Below are positions 36,443-44,278 of a DNA stretch of 44,278 nt, piece by piece. The translations under genes were made by a program, and so were the position numbers. The stretch is from positions 1 to 44,278 of the forward strand of contig VDHG01000028.1 of the NCBI GenBank assembly GCA_006228005.1. Direction: 5' to 3'. The first letter of the stretch is position 1. Every line of letters begins with the position of its first letter. Under the pieces are notes generated by a model. The model searched no databases and had not been told where the DNA came from. It saw only the letters and a list, made by a program, of their open reading frames with translations. This DNA comes from Testudinibacter crocodili. Lineage in GTDB: Bacteria > Pseudomonadota > Gammaproteobacteria > Enterobacterales > Pasteurellaceae.

Positions 36443-37100
36443 TCGTTTAACGCCACAAGTGTGGCAGATGATTTTGCAAGCCAGCGGTGAAACGCTGTAT
36501 ATGGTGTTTGCTTCCGGCTTTTTAGCCGCAATCTTTGCTATTCCGCTCGGTGTGCTGCTGTTTATTACACAGCCGGGTGGGATTAAAGAGAATCCAAAAT
36601 TTTATCGCTTACTGAGCATGGCGGTGAATATCGGACGGGCGATTCCGTTTGTGATTTTGCTGTTTTGGATTATTCCGTTCACGCGTGCAGTGGTCGGCAC
36701 CTCTATCGGCACTACGGCGGCGATCGTACCGCTGACGGTGTCGGCAATTCCGTTTATCGCACGCTTGGTCGAAGGGGCATTGCTCGAAATTCCGAGCGGT
36801 TTGATCGAGGCAGCCCGTGCGATGGGTGCCAGCAATATTCAAATTATCGTCAAATTTTTATTAGCCGAAGCAAAACCGGCGCTGATCAACGGCATGACCA
36901 TCACCTTGGTTGCGTTGGTCAACTATTCCGCAATGGCAGGCATTGTTGGCGGTGGCGGTTTGGGCGATGTGGCGATTCGTTACGGCTATCAAACTAATGT
37001 CCCTGAAATTCTGACCACGGTGGTGGTGATTTTGGTGGTATTGGTACAACTTATTCAATTTGTAGGGGATCGTTTAGTCCGCTATGTTGATCACCGCTAG
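36435..37100 (+). CDS. metI: Methionine ABC importer permease MetI
   Basis: Inner-membrane permease of MetNIQ, 221 residues with five or so membrane segments. The ATPase-contact motif is [27 protein letters not shown]. Other typical parts: [36 protein letters not shown] and [24 protein letters not shown]. The chosen ATG at 36435 follows GAGGTG and overlaps the metN end; the in-frame start at 36411 lies within metN. The overlap implies coupled translation. Confidence 0.96.
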   Translation: MFDRLTPQVWQMILQASGETLYMVFASGFLAAIFAIPLGVLLFITQPGGIKENPKFYRLLSMAVNIGRAIPFVILLFWIIPFTRAVVGTSIGTTAAIVPLTVSAIPFIARLVEGALLEIPSGLIEAARAMGASNIQIIVKFLLAEAKPALINGMTITLVALVNYSAMAGIVGGGGLGDVAIRYGYQTNVPEILTTVVVILVVLVQLIQFVGDRLVRYVDHR

Positions 37101-37148
37101 CACTCGGTTTAGCGTATTTTTATCCATTAATAACGTAAGGAAATGATG

Positions 37149-37949
37149 ATGAAGTTAAAAAATATTTTCACCTTAACCGCACTGGCGACCGCTGTAACAT
37201 TTTCCGGTTCAGTGTTGGCGAAAGACGGCAAAATCAAAGTCGGCATTCAAACCGGTCCTGAATTTTCTGTAGCGGAAGTGGCGAAACAAGTCGCTAAAGA
37301 CCAATATGGCTTAGAAGTGGAGTTAGTACCATTTACCGACTATGTGACCCCAAATGTAGCACTGGAAGAAAAATCGATTGATGCCAATGCGTTCCAACAT
37401 AAACCGTATTTAGATGCACAAGTGGAATCGCGCGGTTTGAAAGGCTTAGTGATTGTCGGCAATACCTTTGTTTACCCGATTGCCGGTTATTCGAAAAAAA
37501 TCAGCAAATTGGACGAATTGAAAGACGGCGCAACCGTAGCTATTCCAAACGATCCGACTAACGGCGGACGTGCGTTGTTGCTGTTGCAAGCACAAGGTTT
37601 GTTGAAATTGAAAGACGGCGTCGGTTTAACCCCGACCGCACTTGATATTGTGGAAAACCCAAAAAAACTAAAAATTCGTGAGTTGGAAGCACCATTGCTG
37701 CCGCAAGTGTTGCCGGAAGTGGATTTTGCGATCATCAATAACACCTATGCCGGACAAGCAGGCTTGTTCCCAAGTAGCGATGCGATTTTTGTGGAAGACA
37801 AAGATTCCCCATATGTGAACATCATTGTGGCGCGTGAAGATAACAAAGATGACCAGGATGTGGTCAATTTTGTCAAAGCCTACAACTCTGATGCGGTATA
37901 TGAGAAAGCCAAACAAGAGTTTAAAGATTCTGTGGTGAAAGGCTGGTAA
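37149..37949 (+). CDS. metQ: Methionine-binding protein MetQ (NlpA family) without a lipobox
   Basis: Substrate-binding protein of MetNIQ. Family patterns: KIKVGIQTGPEFSVAEVAKQVAKDQYGLEVELV, DANAFQHKPYLDAQ, LVIVGNTFVYPIAGYSKKI, AIPNDPTNGGRALLLLQAQGLL and FAIINNTYAGQAG. Unlike the usual NlpA/HlpA lipoproteins, the N-terminal signal ends TFSGSVLAKDGK with Ser where the lipobox Cys should be, so it is probably cleaved by signal peptidase I and free in the periplasm. Three tandem ATGs occur (37143, 37146, 37149); the last has the best spacing from AAGGA. A terminator follows. Confidence 0.94.
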   Translation: MKLKNIFTLTALATAVTFSGSVLAKDGKIKVGIQTGPEFSVAEVAKQVAKDQYGLEVELVPFTDYVTPNVALEEKSIDANAFQHKPYLDAQVESRGLKGLVIVGNTFVYPIAGYSKKISKLDELKDGATVAIPNDPTNGGRALLLLQAQGLLKLKDGVGLTPTALDIVENPKKLKIRELEAPLLPQVLPEVDFAIINNTYAGQAGLFPSSDAIFVEDKDSPYVNIIVAREDNKDDQDVVNFVKAYNSDAVYEKAKQEFKDSVVKGW

Positions 37950-38004
37950 TTAACGTTAAACCGCCTCTACAATCAGTAGAAATTAAATTTTAATAATATC
38001 AATA

Positions 38005-38042
38005 GGTTGATTAGGATATTCTCTTAATCAACCAATTTTTTT
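38005..38042 (+). terminator. Rho-independent terminator after metQ
   Basis: GGTTGATTA (38005-38013) pairs with TAATCAACC (38025-38033) around an 11-base loop and is followed by AA and seven T. It lies about 55 bp after metQ and closes the metNIQ operon. Confidence 0.92.
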
Positions 38043-38060
38043 ATAGCATGTGAAAAGAAA

Positions 38061-39164
38061 ATGACTGAATTAACCACTCCCTATTATCTGATTGATAAAA
38101 GCAAACTGTTAGCCAATATGCAGAAAATCGCCTATCTGCGGCAGCGTTCTGGCGCAAAAGCGTTGTTGGCGCTGAAATGTTTTGCCACGTGGGGCGTGTT
38201 TGATGTGATGCGTGATTATATGGACGGTACGACTTCCTCTTCGTTGTATGAAGTCAAACTCGGACATCGTAAATTTGGCGGCGAAACCCATGCCTACAGC
38301 GTGGCGTATAGTGATGCGGAAATTACCGAAGTAGTAGCCAATGCGGATAAAATTATCTTTAACTCCATCAGTCAGTTAACCCGTTTTGCTGATCAAGCGC
38401 GTGATATTCAACGTGGTTTACGGGTTAATCCGCGTGTTAGCACCTCCGATTTTATTCTGGCGGATCCAGCACGCCCGCACAGCCGTTTGGGCGAGTGGGA
38501 TATTGAAAAAATCCGTGATGTGATGCCGCTGATTAACGGTTTTATGTTCCATAATAACTGTGAAAACGGCGATTTTGATCGCTTCGATCAGATGTTAAAA
38601 CACATCGAACGCGAATTCGGTGAGTTGCTGTATCAAGTGGATTGGGTCAGTTTGGGCGGCGGCATTCATTTCACCGGCGCCGATTATCCGCTCGATCAAT
38701 TTGCCGATCGGTTAAAACAGTTTGCCGAACAATACGGGGTGCAGCTGTATTTAGAGCCGGGCGAAGCGGCGATTACGCTCAGCACCAGTCTGGAAGTGAC
38801 GGTATTGGACACCTTGTATAATGGCAAAAATTTGGCGATTGTCGACAGCTCGATCGAAGCGCATATGTTGGATTTGCTGATCTATCGCCAAACTGCAAAA
38901 TTGCTGCCGAACAGTGGTGAACATCAGTATATGGTTTGTGGCAAATCCTGTCTTGCCGGCGATATTTTCGGCGAATATCGCTTTCCACAGCCATTGAAAA
39001 TCGGTGATCGCCTCTCTTTTTGTGATGCCGCCGGTTATACGATGGTGAAAAAGAATTGGTTTAATGGCGTCAATATGCCGTCCATTGCCAGCAAAGAATT
39101 GAATGGCGAGATTAAATTAATCAAACAATTCAATTTTGACGATTACGTTGACAGCTTGTCTTAG
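38061..39164 (+). CDS. nspC: Carboxynorspermidine decarboxylase
   Basis: PLP-dependent, alanine-racemase-fold decarboxylase that converts carboxynorspermidine or carboxyspermidine to norspermidine or spermidine. 367 residues. The PLP lysine is in LLALKCFATWGVF near residue 40. GGGIHFTGADYP and the C-terminal catalytic CGKSCLAGDIFGEY and CDAAGYTMVKKNWFNG are typical of this family. The partner synthase follows 145 bp downstream. Together they form the alternative spermidine route known from Vibrio and many gut bacteria. Confidence 0.95.
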   Translation: MTELTTPYYLIDKSKLLANMQKIAYLRQRSGAKALLALKCFATWGVFDVMRDYMDGTTSSSLYEVKLGHRKFGGETHAYSVAYSDAEITEVVANADKIIFNSISQLTRFADQARDIQRGLRVNPRVSTSDFILADPARPHSRLGEWDIEKIRDVMPLINGFMFHNNCENGDFDRFDQMLKHIEREFGELLYQVDWVSLGGGIHFTGADYPLDQFADRLKQFAEQYGVQLYLEPGEAAITLSTSLEVTVLDTLYNGKNLAIVDSSIEAHMLDLLIYRQTAKLLPNSGEHQYMVCGKSCLAGDIFGEYRFPQPLKIGDRLSFCDAAGYTMVKKNWFNGVNMPSIASKELNGEIKLIKQFNFDDYVDSLS

Positions 39165-39250
39165 CCAGGTTTTTTGACGGCAGCAAGCGGCTTCAACGAA
39201 TCAATCAGGTTTTGCCGACAGCGGCAAGATTAAACGCAATGCCGGTTATG

Positions 39251-39277
39251 ACCGCACTTTGGAATGAAAAGTGCGGT
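39251..39277. repeat. Inverted pair of DNA uptake signals after nspC
   Basis: ACCGCACTTT (39251-39260) and AAAGTGCGGT (39268-39277) form a 10-bp stem with a 7-base loop between nspC and the next gene. Paired uptake signals in Pasteurellaceae often act as terminators. The T-run here is poor, so if it stops transcription it may do so only in part. Confidence 0.85.
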
Positions 39278-39309
39278 TGTAATCTGACATTAAGGAGGAT
39301 TATGCAAAC

Positions 39310-40548
39310 ATGAAAAAAAACATCTTGATTATTGGCGCCGGTGGCGTCGCTCAAGTGGTCGCACATAAATGTGCCCAACACAATGATATTTTAGGCTCTA
39401 TCGCGATTGCTTCGCGCGGCATTAGCAAGTGCCAAGAGATTGCAGCCAGTGTACGCGAAAAGAACGCCTTCAAAGTACCAGCAGAAATTGCCTGCTTTGA
39501 GCTGGATGCGCTGAATATCGAAGCAACCAAATCGATTATCAAAGAAACCGAAGCACAAATTGTGATTAACGTCGGTTCCGCCTTCTTAAATATGTCGGTG
39601 CTGCAAGCCTGTATTGAAACTGGCGCAGCCTATCTCGACACCGCAATCCACGAAGAACCGCATAAAATTTGTGAAACCCCACCATGGTACAATAATTACG
39701 AATGGCAACGTCGTGAATTATGCGAAGCCAATCGCATCACCGCTATTTTGGGTGTCGGGTTTGATCCGGGCGTGGTCAATGCCTATGCAGCGGTTGCGGT
39801 TAATGACTACTTAGATCAAACGGATAGTATTGATATTATTGATATTAATGCCGGAAGCCATGGGCGTTATTTCGCCACCAATTTTGATCCGGAAATTAAT
39901 TTCCGTGAATTTACCGGCGAAGTCTGGAGTTGGCAGAACAGCCAGTGGACCAGTAATCAAATGTTTGAAATCAAGCGGACGGACGACCTGCCGGTTGTCG
40001 GTCGGCAAACCTCATATATGACAGGACATGACGAAATTCATTCGCTGTCGCAAAATCTAAACGTGCCGAATATCCGTTTCTGGATGGGCTTTGGCGAGCA
40101 TTATATTAATGTGTTCACGGTGTTGAACAATCTGGGCTTATTATCCGAACAACCAGTCACCACTGCCGAGGGGCTGGAAGTGATTCCGTTGAAAGTGGTG
40201 AAAGCGGTGCTGCCGGATCCGTCCTCACTGGCACCGGATTACAGCGGCAAAACCTGTATTGGTACCTTAGCGAAAGGCAAAAAAGACGGTAAAGATAAAG
40301 AGGTCTTTATCTATAACGTTGCTGATCATAAAGAGGCCTACGAAGAAGTGGGTAGTCAGGGTATTTCCTACACCGCTGGTGTACCGCCGGTCGCTGCCGC
40401 AATTTTGGTAGCGCAAGGCACCTGGGATGTGCAAAAAATGGTGAATGTGGAACAACTGGATCCAAAACCATTCCTTAACCTGCTCAACCAAATGGGCTTG
40501 CCGAATCGGATTAAGGACGAGAACGGCGACAGCGCATTAAGCTTCTAA
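39310..40548 (+). CDS. Carboxynorspermidine synthase (saccharopine dehydrogenase family)
   Basis: NADPH-dependent reductase that condenses aspartate semialdehyde with diaminopropane or putrescine to carboxynorspermidine or carboxyspermidine, which NspC decarboxylates. 412 residues. The Rossmann motif ILIIGAGGVAQVVAHKCAQ is at the N-terminus. ETGAAYLDTAIHEEP, GVGFDPGVVNAYAAVAV and DINAGSHGRYFATNFDPEINFREF are family-typical. AAGGAGG lies about 10 bases before ATG 39310. It follows nspC in the same direction, with an uptake-signal hairpin between. Confidence 0.94.
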   Translation: MKKNILIIGAGGVAQVVAHKCAQHNDILGSIAIASRGISKCQEIAASVREKNAFKVPAEIACFELDALNIEATKSIIKETEAQIVINVGSAFLNMSVLQACIETGAAYLDTAIHEEPHKICETPPWYNNYEWQRRELCEANRITAILGVGFDPGVVNAYAAVAVNDYLDQTDSIDIIDINAGSHGRYFATNFDPEINFREFTGEVWSWQNSQWTSNQMFEIKRTDDLPVVGRQTSYMTGHDEIHSLSQNLNVPNIRFWMGFGEHYINVFTVLNNLGLLSEQPVTTAEGLEVIPLKVVKAVLPDPSSLAPDYSGKTCIGTLAKGKKDGKDKEVFIYNVADHKEAYEEVGSQGISYTAGVPPVAAAILVAQGTWDVQKMVNVEQLDPKPFLNLLNQMGLPNRIKDENGDSALSF

Positions 40549-40566
40549 GCTATTTTCAGACAGCAA

Positions 40567-40608
40567 AACCGCACTTTTACCACCCATTTCGGGATACAAA
40601 GTGCGGTT
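40567..40608. terminator. Inverted uptake signals after the polyamine genes, probable terminator
   Basis: AACCGCACTTT (40567-40577) and AAAGTGCGGTT (40598-40608) form an 11-bp stem with a 20-base loop about 20 bp after the synthase stop. Such paired signals frequently end operons in this family. Confidence 0.7.
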
Positions 40609-41088
40609 ATCCGATCAAATTTTGTCGATACTCATCTCATAACTACCTACCTATTTACTTTTATGATTGAAATCATCTCTTCAAATGGAGAGATCTTTGA
40701 CTGTTATTTGGCAAAATATCAAGAAATCACCTTATAGTATTATTGATAATATCGCTCTCAGAATCTGAAATGGCAGCTATTTCGCATTTTGAATTGCTCT
40801 ATTTCCCCTTATCTTCGCTAGTCCATTTATCATCAATATTAGTCATGCCCGTTATTATTTTATTGACAATGGAAAAAGAAAATAAGTTCATTTTATTTCT
40901 TTAAAAAACAAAATATTACAATTGGTTGAGTAATAAACTGTTATTGTTCACTTTCTGTTTTTTTATTTAAATAAAATATAAAAATAGAAAATAAATAAAA
41001 AAAATGATTTAATAGAGATCTTTAGTATTTTGTTGTTATTTAAAAATAATGTATACTTATGTATATCATGGTTAGCTAAGGGGTGTTT
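40609..41088. other. AT-rich gap before the adhesin gene
   Basis: 480 bp without a recognisable gene. It holds a small hairpin ATCTCT/AGAGAT at 40675-40694 and long A/T runs near 40960-41010. A possible -10 TATACT (41052-41057) lies close to the adhesin start, but no good -35 matches it. I saw no tetranucleotide repeat tract of the phase-variation kind. Confidence 0.6.
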
Positions 41089-44000
41089 ATGAATAAAATT
41101 TACAAAGTTGTTTGGAGCGTTGCAAAACAGGCTTTGGTCGTAGTTTCCGAGTTAGCTTCTCGTCACGGCAAAGTGGCAAGCGAATCCAAAAAAATCTCCC
41201 CAGCTAGTCAATCAATAAATTTTTCATTGAGTAAAATCTTTTTAGCACTCTCTGTGGCGTTTGCCGGTGCTTCGGCTTATGCAGCAGACACAGAAGTGGG
41301 CGGTGCCTCTAGCCGCTATTATAGCGTGAACTCTACCAAGCAGGCTTCAGGCAGCAACTATAATAATGACGGCGCAAAAGGAACCGATTCGCTGGCAGCA
41401 GGTGTAAATGCCCGTGCCGACTCTGCGCAAAGCACGGCGGTGGGTGTGAATGCTCGTGTGATTAATGCCAATACCGCTCTTGATACTTCAAATAGCGTGG
41501 CAATTGGGACAAATGCTTTGGTGCAAGGGCAAGCGCTTACTTATGCTAATGTTTCTGCCAAAAACGCGACAGCTATTGGTTTTAACAGCAAAGCCTATTC
41601 TGATGATAGTGTTGCTGTCGGCTCGGGGGCAAACGTGAGCAAAGATGCAGGTGGTGTTGCCATCGGTAAAAATGCCACCGTGCAAAATACACGTTATGGA
41701 GCAAGCTTCAGTTATATTCCTACCACTAATAAAGTGGCTGGGATTGCAATCGGTGACGGTGCACGAGCTACCGAAAATGCAATTTATATCGGCGGAAATA
41801 AAGATACGAGCTATAGCAATAGCCAGCAAAATTTCCGTGCCTCAACTGTCGTCGGCAGCAACTCTTACGGCGGAGGTACCGCGACCACGGTGATCGGTAC
41901 TGGCTCAGGCATTAAAAATGGATTTGCTACCTATAGTGCGGGCTTTTTCTCTCCTAGTTATTTCTCACAAGGCTTCGGTGCGACGATCAGTGGGGCGTAC
42001 AATACGATTTCTGCCAATTCGATGCAGCCGGGCAGTACGACAGCTCCTCGCTATTTCGATGGAATGGCAAGCTACAGCGGTGGATTGGCAAACCTTTCCA
42101 GCAATAGCAACGGCAGCGTGCAATTGGGCGCAGGCAACACCGTGACCAATAGCTATCTTGAATTAGAACGCCGTTTTGCCAGCGCAGCATTAGAGAGCAA
42201 TCCGGCAACGGTGTTGCGCAACACGATGGCTGCGGGTGAATTGGCATCGGTTAGCACCATCGGTGGCTCGAACACAGCCGATTACGCCTTGTTCTCCAAC
42301 CTAACCGGTGTCGGCAACGCCCTTATCGGCAGCGCACCGGAAGCAGGATATGCTTATACAAACCGTGCGGATAACGTTACCGACGGCTATAGCACATTCA
42401 GCGCATTTAACTCGCTTACAGGTTACCGCAATACTGGCACCAATGTCGATAATACGGTGATTACAGGCAGCTACAATACTGTGGCTAATGCTAATGAAAA
42501 CATCGTGATGGGTAACTTTAATGAACTCAAAGGCGCAGATGCGGATAATCTTGCCAAGCGTAATGTGGTGTTGTCGTTCCACGACGGCGACAGCGGGGCG
42601 GCAAACTTTAACGGCACAGGCGCAGAGCGTTTCAATCGTGCTCCGAAAGAGGCGTACCTTGGTACTAATCTCAACAATAACTTTATCAGCGGCAGTAATG
42701 TCCGAGTGGGCGACGGTGTGGACAACAGCGTGGTGATCGGCACCGCAGCAGAACTGGGTGCCGATGCCGACGACAGCATTGCCATCGGCAGCGGCGCACA
42801 GGCTTTGGCAAAATCAGCAATTTCGATTGGTCAGGGCAACTTAGTCAGCGGTGAGGGTTCAAGTGCGGTCGGCGATCCGTCTATCGTAGCCGGTAGCAAC
42901 AGCTTCTCTGCGGGCAACAACAACGCCATTGGTGCAACCACCGATAATTCATTTATTTTTGGCGGACGCAACAATCTAGGTGGTGAGGCAGTTACCCGTG
43001 ATGCCAACGGGGTGATTGCCACAGCAGACGGCATTCAGAGTGAAGTGGATGCTTCAAATTCTGCCATTGTTGGTTACGATAACAGCGTACAGCAAAAGAA
43101 TGTGTTTGTGCTGGGTAATCGGGTGAAAACAACCGTTGAAAATTCCGTGTTCTTGGGGGATTCAACCGCTTATTTGGCGGATGACAACAGCAGAACCAAA
43201 GGTATCGACAAGAATTATCAGAGCTATCAATTCAGTGATACTCTCGCATTGAATTTTGCCGGTGGTGATCAAGTTGTTGGTGTTGTCAGTGTTGGCAATG
43301 GTACTCAAACCCGCCGTATTCAAAATGTGGCACCGGGCTTAATTTCAGCAAATTCAACTGACGCCATCAACGGTAGCCAGTTATACCAAATTGCGGGACA
43401 GTTAACCCATTATTATAGCGTAAATGATAATGGTGTGCAGCAAGGTAATTACAATAATGACGGTGCGAGTGGCGTTAATGCGTTGGCAGCTGGTGTTAAT
43501 GCGCATGCGCTTGGAAGTAGTACTATAGCGATCGGTAATGGTGCAGGACGTAATACTACCGGTAACAATAATGTCATTATAGGCTTGAATGCAGGTAATG
43601 GCAGCAGTGATACCGCTCAATCAACTACTGCGGAAAGCGTTTTGATTGGTAATCGGGTGAATTACGGTTTGTCGGTTAATCGTGCCGTTGCGTTAGGTTC
43701 GGGTGCTATGGCATACAATATGTTTGATGTGGCTTTAGGTGCAGGATCGCAGACTGAAAACTTGAACGGTGCAATGCCAATGGCTGTTACTGAAGCGACA
43801 GTAAACGGTATGACTTACGATGGTTTCCAAAATGGTATGAGGAATACGGTTTCGGGCACAGTTAGTTTAGGCACTACCGACAGAAACGGTTTGTCAACGA
43901 CTGTACGCCGTCTGACTAATTTGGCAGCAGGACGCATTTCGGCGACATCAACTGATGCGATCAACGGCAGCCAACTATTTTCGGTCTTAAATGCGCCTGT

Positions 44001-44278
44001 GTGGAATATTTTCACCAGTGGTAATGGAGATCACGGTGGTTATAACAACATGGTGCCGTTCGAGATTAAGTTTGGCGATACGCTGGAATTAGTCGGTGGA
44101 ACCGGAATTAATATCGCTCAGGTCGGTGGAAAAATTACCTTCTCGTTGAACAAAAACGATATTAAAGACGATCCAGATTTCAAAGGCCCGAAAGGTGATA
44201 CCGGTGCTCAGGGTGAACAAGGTATCCCAGGCGAGAAAGGTGATACCGGCGCTCAGGGGGAACAAGGCATCCCAGGCG
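41089..44278 (+). CDS. Trimeric autotransporter adhesin (YadA-like), 3' end outside window
   Basis: Surface adhesin of the type Vc family. At least 1063 residues, uninterrupted to the window end. The start MNKIYKVVWSVAKQALVVVSELA is the extended signal peptide region typical of large autotransporters; the hydrophobic core with cleavage after AYA is near residue 64. Many YadA head repeats of the AIGTNA, AVGSGA and AIGNGA type follow. Neck motifs occur as STDAINGSQLY (near 762) and again as STDAINGSQLF (near 960). SNSNGSVQLGAG-type and NTVITGSYN repeats lie between. From about residue 1031 it enters collagen-like Gly-X-Y repeats. AAGGGG lies 9 bases before ATG 41089. The stalk and membrane anchor must lie beyond the end. 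Confidence 0.95.
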   Translation, partial: MNKIYKVVWSVAKQALVVVSELASRHGKVASESKKISPASQSINFSLSKIFLALSVAFAGASAYAADTEVGGASSRYYSVNSTKQASGSNYNNDGAKGTDSLAAGVNARADSAQSTAVGVNARVINANTALDTSNSVAIGTNALVQGQALTYANVSAKNATAIGFNSKAYSDDSVAVGSGANVSKDAGGVAIGKNATVQNTRYGASFSYIPTTNKVAGIAIGDGARATENAIYIGGNKDTSYSNSQQNFRASTVVGSNSYGGGTATTVIGTGSGIKNGFATYSAGFFSPSYFSQGFGATISGAYNTISANSMQPGSTTAPRYFDGMASYSGGLANLSSNSNGSVQLGAGNTVTNSYLELERRFASAALESNPATVLRNTMAAGELASVSTIGGSNTADYALFSNLTGVGNALIGSAPEAGYAYTNRADNVTDGYSTFSAFNSLTGYRNTGTNVDNTVITGSYNTVANANENIVMGNFNELKGADADNLAKRNVVLSFHDGDSGAANFNGTGAERFNRAPKEAYLGTNLNNNFISGSNVRVGDGVDNSVVIGTAAELGADADDSIAIGSGAQALAKSAISIGQGNLVSGEGSSAVGDPSIVAGSNSFSAGNNNAIGATTDNSFIFGGRNNLGGEAVTRDANGVIATADGIQSEVDASNSAIVGYDNSVQQKNVFVLGNRVKTTVENSVFLGDSTAYLADDNSRTKGIDKNYQSYQFSDTLALNFAGGDQVVGVVSVGNGTQTRRIQNVAPGLISANSTDAINGSQLYQIAGQLTHYYSVNDNGVQQGNYNNDGASGVNALAAGVNAHALGSSTIAIGNGAGRNTTGNNNVIIGLNAGNGSSDTAQSTTAESVLIGNRVNYGLSVNRAVALGSGAMAYNMFDVALGAGSQTENLNGAMPMAVTEATVNGMTYDGFQNGMRNTVSGTVSLGTTDRNGLSTTVRRLTNLAAGRISATSTDAINGSQLFSVLNAPVWNIFTSGNGDHGGYNNMVPFEIKFGDTLELVGGTGINIAQVGGKITFSLNKNDIKDDPDFKGPKGDTGAQGEQGIPGEKGDTGAQGEQGIPG
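44191..44278 (+). repeat. Collagen-like tandem repeat, 45-bp unit, running off the window
   Basis: Units starting AAAGGTGATACC at 44191 and 44236 are 45 bp apart and encode KGDTGAQGEQGIPGE. They differ at only a few third positions. The second copy is cut by the window end; more copies probably follow. Such in-frame tandem repeats readily change copy number. Confidence 0.93.

Noticed and set aside
40950-41020. Phase-variable repeat tract before the adhesin
   Set aside because: The A/T runs are short and irregular; no tetranucleotide or long homopolymer tract is present.
41488-43620. Minus-strand open frames inside the adhesin gene
   Set aside because: They are shadows of the long plus-strand frame, which has strong protein motifs throughout.

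Overview
The window comes from a member of the Pasteurellaceae. The clearest sign is the many copies of the Haemophilus-type DNA uptake signal (AAGTGCGGT or its complement ACCGCACTT), in most genes and in several intergenic hairpins. The gene content agrees: a salvage-only thiamin operon, glyQ and glyS separated by small genes, and a carboxynorspermidine pathway. I cannot name the species. The core sign is the Haemophilus form of the signal rather than the Actinobacillus pleuropneumoniae form.

Layout. 1-1065 is an AT-rich, broken ABC exporter gene. 1277-7449 holds core genes on the plus strand: ubiE, ubiJ, ubiB (ubiquinone), tatA, tatB, tatC (twin-arginine export) and hemB (haem). A 224-bp MITE-like element packed with hairpins lies between ubiE and ubiJ. 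7464-19665 is a complete type I-E CRISPR-Cas locus: cas3 directly behind hemB, array 1 (33 repeats, 32 spacers), then casA-casB-cas6e-cas7e-cas5e-cas1-cas2, then array 2 (23 repeats, 22 spacers). Both arrays read on the plus strand. Both have a leader with a shared inverted repeat and a boxA-like antitermination element just before the first repeat.

19700-26540 (minus strand) is one long thiamin salvage operon behind a TPP riboswitch: thiZ, thiX, tenA, thiY, thiM, thiD, thiE and a permease distantly like NRAMP. 26685-28976 carries a PEBP-family protein and three lipoproteins (CsgG-like, DUF4810, DUF799). 29125-34590 carries glyQ, a small thioredoxin-fold protein, two tandem YhcG/DUF1016 nuclease-like genes, and glyS. 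34644-37949 carries gmhB (minus) and a MetJ-box-controlled metN-metI-metQ methionine importer. 38061-40548 carries nspC and carboxynorspermidine synthase. From 41089 a large trimeric autotransporter adhesin runs off the end of the window, entering a collagen-like stretch.

How parts work together. The I-E genes cover adaptation (Cas1-Cas2), processing (Cas6e), surveillance (Cascade) and destruction (Cas3). The repeats vary almost only in the tetraloop of their hairpin, in blocks that record array growth. The first base after each repeat is a pyrimidine in 51 of 54 spacers, which points to a PAM-derived repeat base. The most unusual other observations are perfect palindromes at the same codon position in both yhcG paralogues, and an NRAMP-like permease lacking the usual metal-binding motif at the end of a TPP-controlled operon.
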